This document shows positions 5,345-5,657 of a DNA stretch of 5,657 nt, in pieces. Below the pieces are notes generated by a model. That model was not told the origin of the DNA and made no database searches. It saw nothing but the letters and a program-made list of their open reading frames with translations. A program made the translations under genes and the position numbers. Location: positions 1 through 5,657 of the forward strand of contig DRHE01000422.1 in assembly GCA_011049745.1 (NCBI GenBank), read 5' to 3'. Numbering within the stretch: position 1 is the first letter of the stretch; the number at the start of each line of letters is the position of its first letter. Source of the DNA: Spirochaetales bacterium (GTDB taxonomy: Bacteria > Spirochaetota > Spirochaetia > SZUA-6 > DRHE01).

Positions 5345-5657
5345 GGAGGAACTGCGGCTTACCGCCTCGGGTGAGACCCGGCGGGATTTTCTGTCCTCCT
5401 GGATCTCTACCGACCGCTGGCTGCTCAGCAAGCCCTTCCCCAGCCGGCGGCAGGCCGACCCCCGGCAAAGCGACCCCCGGCAAAGCGAAGACGGTTACCT
5501 GACCATGCGGGAAATATCCCAACTCGAGCTGGCCGCGGATTTTGTCAATTTGTCCGCCTGCGAAACCGGTCTGGGCAAGATCTACAGCGGCGAAGGGGTA
5601 GTCGGTCTTACACAGGCTTTCCTCGTTGCCGGGGCTAATGGGCTTTCCGTCTCGCTC
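5340..5657 (+). pseudogene. CHAT-domain part of the TPR-CHAT gene, out of frame, lacking the catalytic His; runs off the window
   Basis: This frame is open for 106 codons to the window edge and has no start codon with a proper ribosome site. It opens with [17 protein letters not shown] and [13 protein letters not shown], the helical linker that in TPR-CHAT proteins joins the repeats to the caspase-like domain. It then jumps within about 30 residues to [24 protein letters not shown] (catalytic Cys at 5559-5561), [17 protein letters not shown] and NGLSVSL, the C-terminal half of a CHAT (caspase HetF-associated with TPRs) protease domain. The first half of the domain, including the usual HxxxHG-type His segment, is absent: no His codon occurs in the frame before the Cys. 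In its place is a short repetitive [10 protein letters not shown] stretch. CHAT proteases need the His-Cys pair, so this copy is probably inactive even if the frameshift were bypassed. The C-terminus lies outside the window. Confidence 0.8.
5456..5485. repeat. 15-bp in-frame tandem repeat at the CHAT deletion point
   Basis: CGACCCCCGGCAAAG occurs twice back to back and encodes DPRQS twice. It sits exactly where the N-terminal half of the CHAT domain, with the catalytic His, should be. Confidence 0.9.

Noticed and set aside
1..5657. CRISPR array, tRNA, rRNA, riboswitch
   Set aside because: No regularly spaced repeats, no cloverleaf-like conserved tRNA boxes, no rRNA-like sequence and no recognisable riboswitch core were seen on reading both strands.

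Overview
The window looks like one end of a contig from a bacterium, most likely a moderately GC-rich Gram-positive such as a Clostridia/Peptococcaceae-type anaerobe. That guess rests on strong AGGAGG-type ribosome binding sites, a PhnP-like metallo-beta-lactamase (MBL) gene pair, an IS630-type transposase relic and an exported TPR-CHAT protein; it is an inference. The first 95 bases are an exact reverse complement of 176-270, so the true 5' flank is probably missing and the contig start is probably a fold-back chimera.

All genes read on the + strand. Positions 96-692 carry the C-terminal two thirds of an MBL-fold protein whose metal-ligand positions are mostly substituted. A tandem repeat carrying ribosome binding sites (683-721) leads into a second MBL gene at 722, which has a canonical N-terminus but stops after 48 codons where it runs into an IS630-family transposase relic (about 862-1410, two in-frame stops, both ends missing). 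After an AT-rich gap comes a GT4-type glycosyltransferase (1638-2888) and, 109 bp on, a GH130 mannoside-phosphorylase-like gene (2998-3990). A 357-bp gap with a plausible promoter follows. Then comes a small four-helix membrane protein (4348-4766) whose well-placed ATG is out of frame because of an A8 tract, and 11 bp later an exported TPR-CHAT protein (4778 to the window edge) that is frameshifted at a TA tract and lacks the CHAT catalytic histidine.

Two themes stand out. First, the middle part (about 862-4340) is visibly more AT-rich than the MBL genes and the CHAT locus, which fits a mobile-element-associated insertion carrying an intact glycan gene pair. Second, the flanking genes are eroding: truncation, in-frame stops, homopolymer and dinucleotide slippage, and loss of catalytic residues. 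The GT4 and GH130 genes are the only apparently intact complete genes; they probably act on the same mannose-containing glycan. The membrane protein and TPR-CHAT protein form a compact operon of unknown role.
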